DNA of 62,411 nt from Proteobacteria bacterium ST_bin16 (GTDB lineage Bacteria; Pseudomonadota; Gammaproteobacteria; Burkholderiales; Nitrosomonadaceae). The notes beneath the pieces are model-generated. The model saw nothing but the letters and a program-made list of their open reading frames with translations. It ran no database searches and was not told the DNA's origin. The translations under genes were made by a program, and so were the position numbers. How positions within the stretch are numbered: the stretch's first letter is position 1; every line of letters begins with the position of its first letter. Positions 60,067-62,411 of the stretch are shown one piece after another. The stretch spans positions 1 through 62,411 of the forward strand of contig MSXT01000010.1 in the NCBI GenBank assembly GCA_002083595.1. Direction: 5' to 3'.

Positions 60067-60121
60067 GTGTTCCACCGTTTGCAACACTACACTGTACATT
60101 TTTCAGCTTCTGGTGGAACAC
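60067..60121. repeat. Inverted repeat, possible small mobile element or attenuator
   Basis: GTGTTCCACC (60067-60076) and GGTGGAACAC (60112-60121) are perfect 10-base inverted repeats 35 bases apart. A further CCAGG...CCTGG pair with A-run lies at about 60126-60160. The rest of the gene-free stretch 60004-60204 is unremarkable. Confidence 0.4.
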
Positions 60122-60204
60122 CTTGCCAGGCTTTCGCTCTACAGTTGCCCTGGTAAAAAAAGAAACGATCTCTTTGGAGCTAGTTGATGCGTTATGAAAT
60201 CCCA

Positions 60205-60417
60205 TCATGCGGGAACTTCGATGTATTGAACGATGCTGGTTGGTTGCGGTATGGGTAAACCGTCTTCCATCATTCCCTCGATATGTAGTTCGATGGCTTC
60301 GCGAATTTCCCGCTCCGTTTCCTCAATGGTTGATCCGGTTGCAATGCATCCTGGTAAATCTGGGACATACGCCGAATAGTTATTTCCTGCTTGTTCAACA
60401 ACGATTGCATAACGCAT
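60205..60417 (-). CDS. hicB: HicB-family antitoxin
   Basis: 70 residues, the short HicB form (UPF0150 fold): MRYAIVVEQAGNNYSAYVPD then LPGCIATGSTIEETEREIRE. It inhibits HicA. No added C-terminal DNA-binding domain is seen, so regulation may rely on the complex. It follows hicA by three bases, in the toxin-first order usual for this family. Confidence 0.9.
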   Translation of the reverse strand: MRYAIVVEQAGNNYSAYVPDLPGCIATGSTIEETEREIREAIELHIEGMMEDGLPIPQPTSIVQYIEVPA

Positions 60418-60420
60418 AAT

Positions 60421-60609
60421 TCACTCCTTGAGTTTTGCTTGCTTAAGTATGCTGTTTAAAGTGCCGGGGGCCAAATCATCCCCGGGCTTACCGGATACGG
60501 TTACGCGACCGCTTTTTACGGGGTGTTTGAATTGGCGATGACTTCCACGCGTAGTGGCAAGATACCAGCCATTTTGTTTCAGAATATTCAAGACTTCATT
60601 TACTTTCAT
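60421..60609 (-). CDS. hicA: HicA mRNA interferase toxin
   Basis: 62 residues, a dsRBD-like fold typical of HicA. The catalytic His is in TTRGSHRQFKHP. The toxin cleaves mRNA independently of translation. It is the first gene of the hicAB pair. Confidence 0.9.
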   Translation of the reverse strand: MKVNEVLNILKQNGWYLATTRGSHRQFKHPVKSGRVTVSGKPGDDLAPGTLNSILKQAKLKE

Positions 60610-60725
60610 GCCTATACGATATCAGGTTGCGATAGGAAAGTGGAGTTCAAGCTATTTTGCGCAAATTTTGTTGACGATGCGGTAGCATAGCGGCATTCTG
60701 ATAATGTTAATTCTGATCACACAAC

Positions 60726-61019
60726 ATGATGAACCGCCAGCAAGTTCTCGACACTTTACGCACACTCAAGCCTGACTTAATCGAACGTTTCGGCGTAACG
60801 CGCTTGGTTCTGTTCGGCTCCACCGCGCGTGATGAAACGGGAGAAAATAGCGATATCGATATTGTGATCGCTTTTGACGGACCGGCGACATCGAAGAAAT
60901 ATTTTGGCGTGCAATTTTTGCTGGAAGATCAATTAGGTCGTCCGGTTGACTTAGTCACTGAGAAAGCATTACGCCCTGAATTAAAGCCCTTTATTGAGAG
61001 AGAAGCGATTGATGTCTGA
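60726..61019 (+). CDS. mntA: MntA-type nucleotidyltransferase antitoxin
   Basis: 97 residues. The minimal nucleotidyltransferase motif GS-x10-DxD is perfect in GSTARDETGENSDID, with a further Asp in VDLVTEKAL. In MntA-HepT systems it modifies and silences the HepT toxin with AMP groups. The stop overlaps the HepT start by eight bases. Its partner is frameshifted. Confidence 0.88.
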   Translation: MMNRQQVLDTLRTLKPDLIERFGVTRLVLFGSTARDETGENSDIDIVIAFDGPATSKKYFGVQFLLEDQLGRPVDLVTEKALRPELKPFIEREAIDV

Positions 61020-61355
61020 ACGCGAATGGCGGTTTTATCTCGATGATATGATTGGCTGTGCGGAAAAGGTACTGATTTATACGGAAGGATTGGATCAAGC
61101 AGCGTTTGTGGCTTCGAGTTTGAATTACGACGCCACTGTTCGAAACCTCGAACTTATCGGAGAAGCTGCAACGCATATACCAGATGAAATACAAAAAACC
61201 TTTAGCACAGTGCCTTGGCGGCAGGTAATTGCAACCCGCAACCGGCTTATTCACGGTTTCTCGGAATTGATAACGATACGCTATGGAGTATCATTAAAGA
61301 CGATGTTCCTGTCTTGATAATGCAGTTACGCCTTATCGGTAACAGTCTAAAATAA
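61012..61355 (+). pseudogene. hepT: HepT-type (DUF86) toxin, frameshifted
   Basis: From ATG 61012 the frame has the HepT core (EREWRFYLDDMIGCAEKVL; the RNRLIHGF part of the active-site RX4HXY motif) and then shifts: GIDNDTLWSIIKDDVPVLIM, the normal family end, is in another frame and stops at 61353-61355. The break is at about 61257-61262, where one base seems to be missing, and it alters the motif Tyr. The actual frame ends at 61317. The toxin is likely inactive. Confidence 0.85.
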
Positions 61356-61461
61356 CCAGAAAAAAAAGCGTTAGGGAAGCATCCCATGACACACAAGCTA
61401 TAAGCGTCGCTGGCAAAAAATACCGAAAAGACCGGATGCAGAATAATAATCAAGAATACCA

Positions 61462-61917
61462 ATGAAAATTGAACGGCTGATCACGATTGTCACCAACCTT
61501 GCCGTGGTAGCGGGCATGGTGCTGGTGGTATTTGAGCTGCAACAGAATCGCGAGGCGATTCAGATCGCCCATCAGCTATCGCTCGCGGGGTTAATCAGTC
61601 AAGCGCATCTGGCCGTTGCATCGGAGCAAGAGCTTGCGGACCTGATAGCACGGGCAAAGCGCAACGACACGCAGGATTTCAGTCCCGCAGATACTGAGCG
61701 CGTCAATCAATGGGCGCTGGCATTCCTTGAACCGCGCATCAGCTCGTACCATCTCAGGAGCAACGAGTTCATTGTGCTGGAAGACTGGTGCGATCTCATG
61801 CGCGACTTTACCGATCTCTACCGGCATCCCTACTTTGGCGCCATCGTGAAGTCAGACCTTAGCTACGCCGATTCCATCATGGCGGATATCGAGAACCGCT
61901 GTACTATGAACAAATAA
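61462..61917 (+). CDS. Membrane-anchored protein of unknown function (151 aa)
   Basis: An N-terminal membrane helix (RLITIVTNLAVVAGMVLVVF) is followed by a cytoplasmic helical domain (FELQQNREAIQIAHQLSLAG; NQWALAFLEPRISSYHLRSN; YRHPYFGAIVKSDLSYADS). It resembles DUF6082-like membrane proteins. No operon partner is near. The 106 bases before it hold no clear feature besides an A-run. Confidence 0.65.
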   Translation: MKIERLITIVTNLAVVAGMVLVVFELQQNREAIQIAHQLSLAGLISQAHLAVASEQELADLIARAKRNDTQDFSPADTERVNQWALAFLEPRISSYHLRSNEFIVLEDWCDLMRDFTDLYRHPYFGAIVKSDLSYADSIMADIENRCTMNK

Positions 61918-62088
61918 TCCATAAGGCGGAAAGACTTGCCTGACCGGAACACACACCCCGCTCCACGTACGTATCCTTGCGTCCATCCCGCACCGGTACT
62001 TTGCAATGCTCTTCCCGCTTGATTCGTTGTAAAATAGTTGTCATCCGTTTCTTAATTACCCTTCCTTGATTTTATCCGGTTAAAAGCT

Positions 62089-62411
62089 ATGAGAAATTAT
62101 CTTGTTGGACTAATCCTTTTAGCTTATTTGGGAACGTCATCAGCCAGCCAGGATGCTGATTTCTTAACTGCACGGGAAGCATTCCAGACGGGCAATGCCA
62201 AGCGCCTCGATGAATCCGCCGCGCGATTGCAACGCCATGTGCTATGGCCTTATGTGGATTACTACCAGCAACGCATGCTGCTGCGCACCACCGATAACGC
62301 GAATATCCGCTATTTCCTGTCGCGTTACGACGGCGCTCTGGTTGCAGACCGGATGCGCGGCGACTGGCTCAAAATGCTGGGCAAGAATCAGCAATGGGCG
62401 CTTTTTGACGC
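62089..62411 (+). CDS. Soluble lytic murein transglycosylase (5' part)
   Basis: The first ~107 codons only; the gene continues past the window. After a signal peptide (MRNYLVGLILLAYLGTSSAS) comes the superhelical U-domain of Slt70-type enzymes: FLTAREAFQTGNAKRLDESA, LWPYVDYYQQRMLL and FLSRYDGALVADRMRGDWL. These enzymes cut peptidoglycan glycan strands, giving 1,6-anhydro-muropeptides. The catalytic SLT domain is outside the window. Confidence 0.85.
   Translation, partial: MRNYLVGLILLAYLGTSSASQDADFLTAREAFQTGNAKRLDESAARLQRHVLWPYVDYYQQRMLLRTTDNANIRYFLSRYDGALVADRMRGDWLKMLGKNQQWALFD

Overview
The window looks like chromosomal DNA of a betaproteobacterium, most likely an ammonia oxidiser of the Nitrosomonadaceae. 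The evidence is indirect: a CIRCE-controlled rpoH, a PEP-CTERM/HAF-repeat protein, a PPi-dependent phosphofructokinase beside a membrane pyrophosphatase, the recA-recX-alaS order, an IS1595-type element, and mid-range GC. No 16S rRNA or amo/hao gene is present, so the genus is inferred.

Layout. (1) 1-2471: ftsE (partial), ftsX, rpoH behind a promoter embedded in a CIRCE operator, and tRNA-Ser(CGA). (2) 2472-11146: an integrated island at the 3' end of the tRNA. The first unit is intact and resembles a P4-like/PICI-like phage satellite (integrase, AlpA, zinc-finger primase fragment, DUF3631 helicase-like protein, TubC-like docking protein, terminase-small-subunit-like protein, C4-antisense-RNA-like leader). 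A second, related unit is wrecked (truncated integrase, solo IS ends, alpA tail, frameshifted and truncated DUF3987 gene). Three degenerate copies of the tRNA 3' end punctuate the tandem, and the right end has replaced the C-terminus of a host methyltransferase. (3) 11-16.4 kb: EamA transporter, second methyltransferase between two REP-like repeats, HAF/PEP-CTERM surface protein, a cusA relic and VapBC. (4) 16.5-23.2 kb: a CusCBA copper/silver efflux operon whose CusB carries a C-terminal CusF-like domain. (5) 23.2-28 kb: TPR protein, then a Fur/Zur-type regulator with a small membrane protein and a ZnuD-like TonB receptor. (6) 28-36.6 kb: CHASE2 adenylate cyclase, a FecR-TPR-beta-barrel protein, a lipoprotein, AT-rich unknown genes and an IS1595 copy with a frameshifted transposase.

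(7) 37-50 kb is the most interesting part: one six-gene minus-strand operon encoding a type I polyketide synthase (KS-AT-DH-degenerate ER-KR-ACP), an alpha-oxoamine synthase overlapping it by 8 nt, an MMPL/RND exporter, a LolA-like periplasmic protein, an outer-membrane beta-barrel protein and an Sfp-type phosphopantetheinyl transferase. Together they read as a complete make-and-export pathway for an amino-ketone (sphingoid-like) polyketide lipid destined for the outer membrane. A CRP-like palindrome lies upstream of the PKS; two near-identical palindromes lie upstream of the FecR gene and near another secreted-protein gene, and the same window encodes an adenylate cyclase, which suggests a local cAMP circuit.

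(8) 50-62.4 kb is mostly core: hppA (K+-independent type), PPi-PFK, adk (apparently starting at AUC), recA-recX-orf-alaS, followed by small genes including HicAB, MntA with a frameshifted HepT, and the start of a lytic transglycosylase at the window edge.
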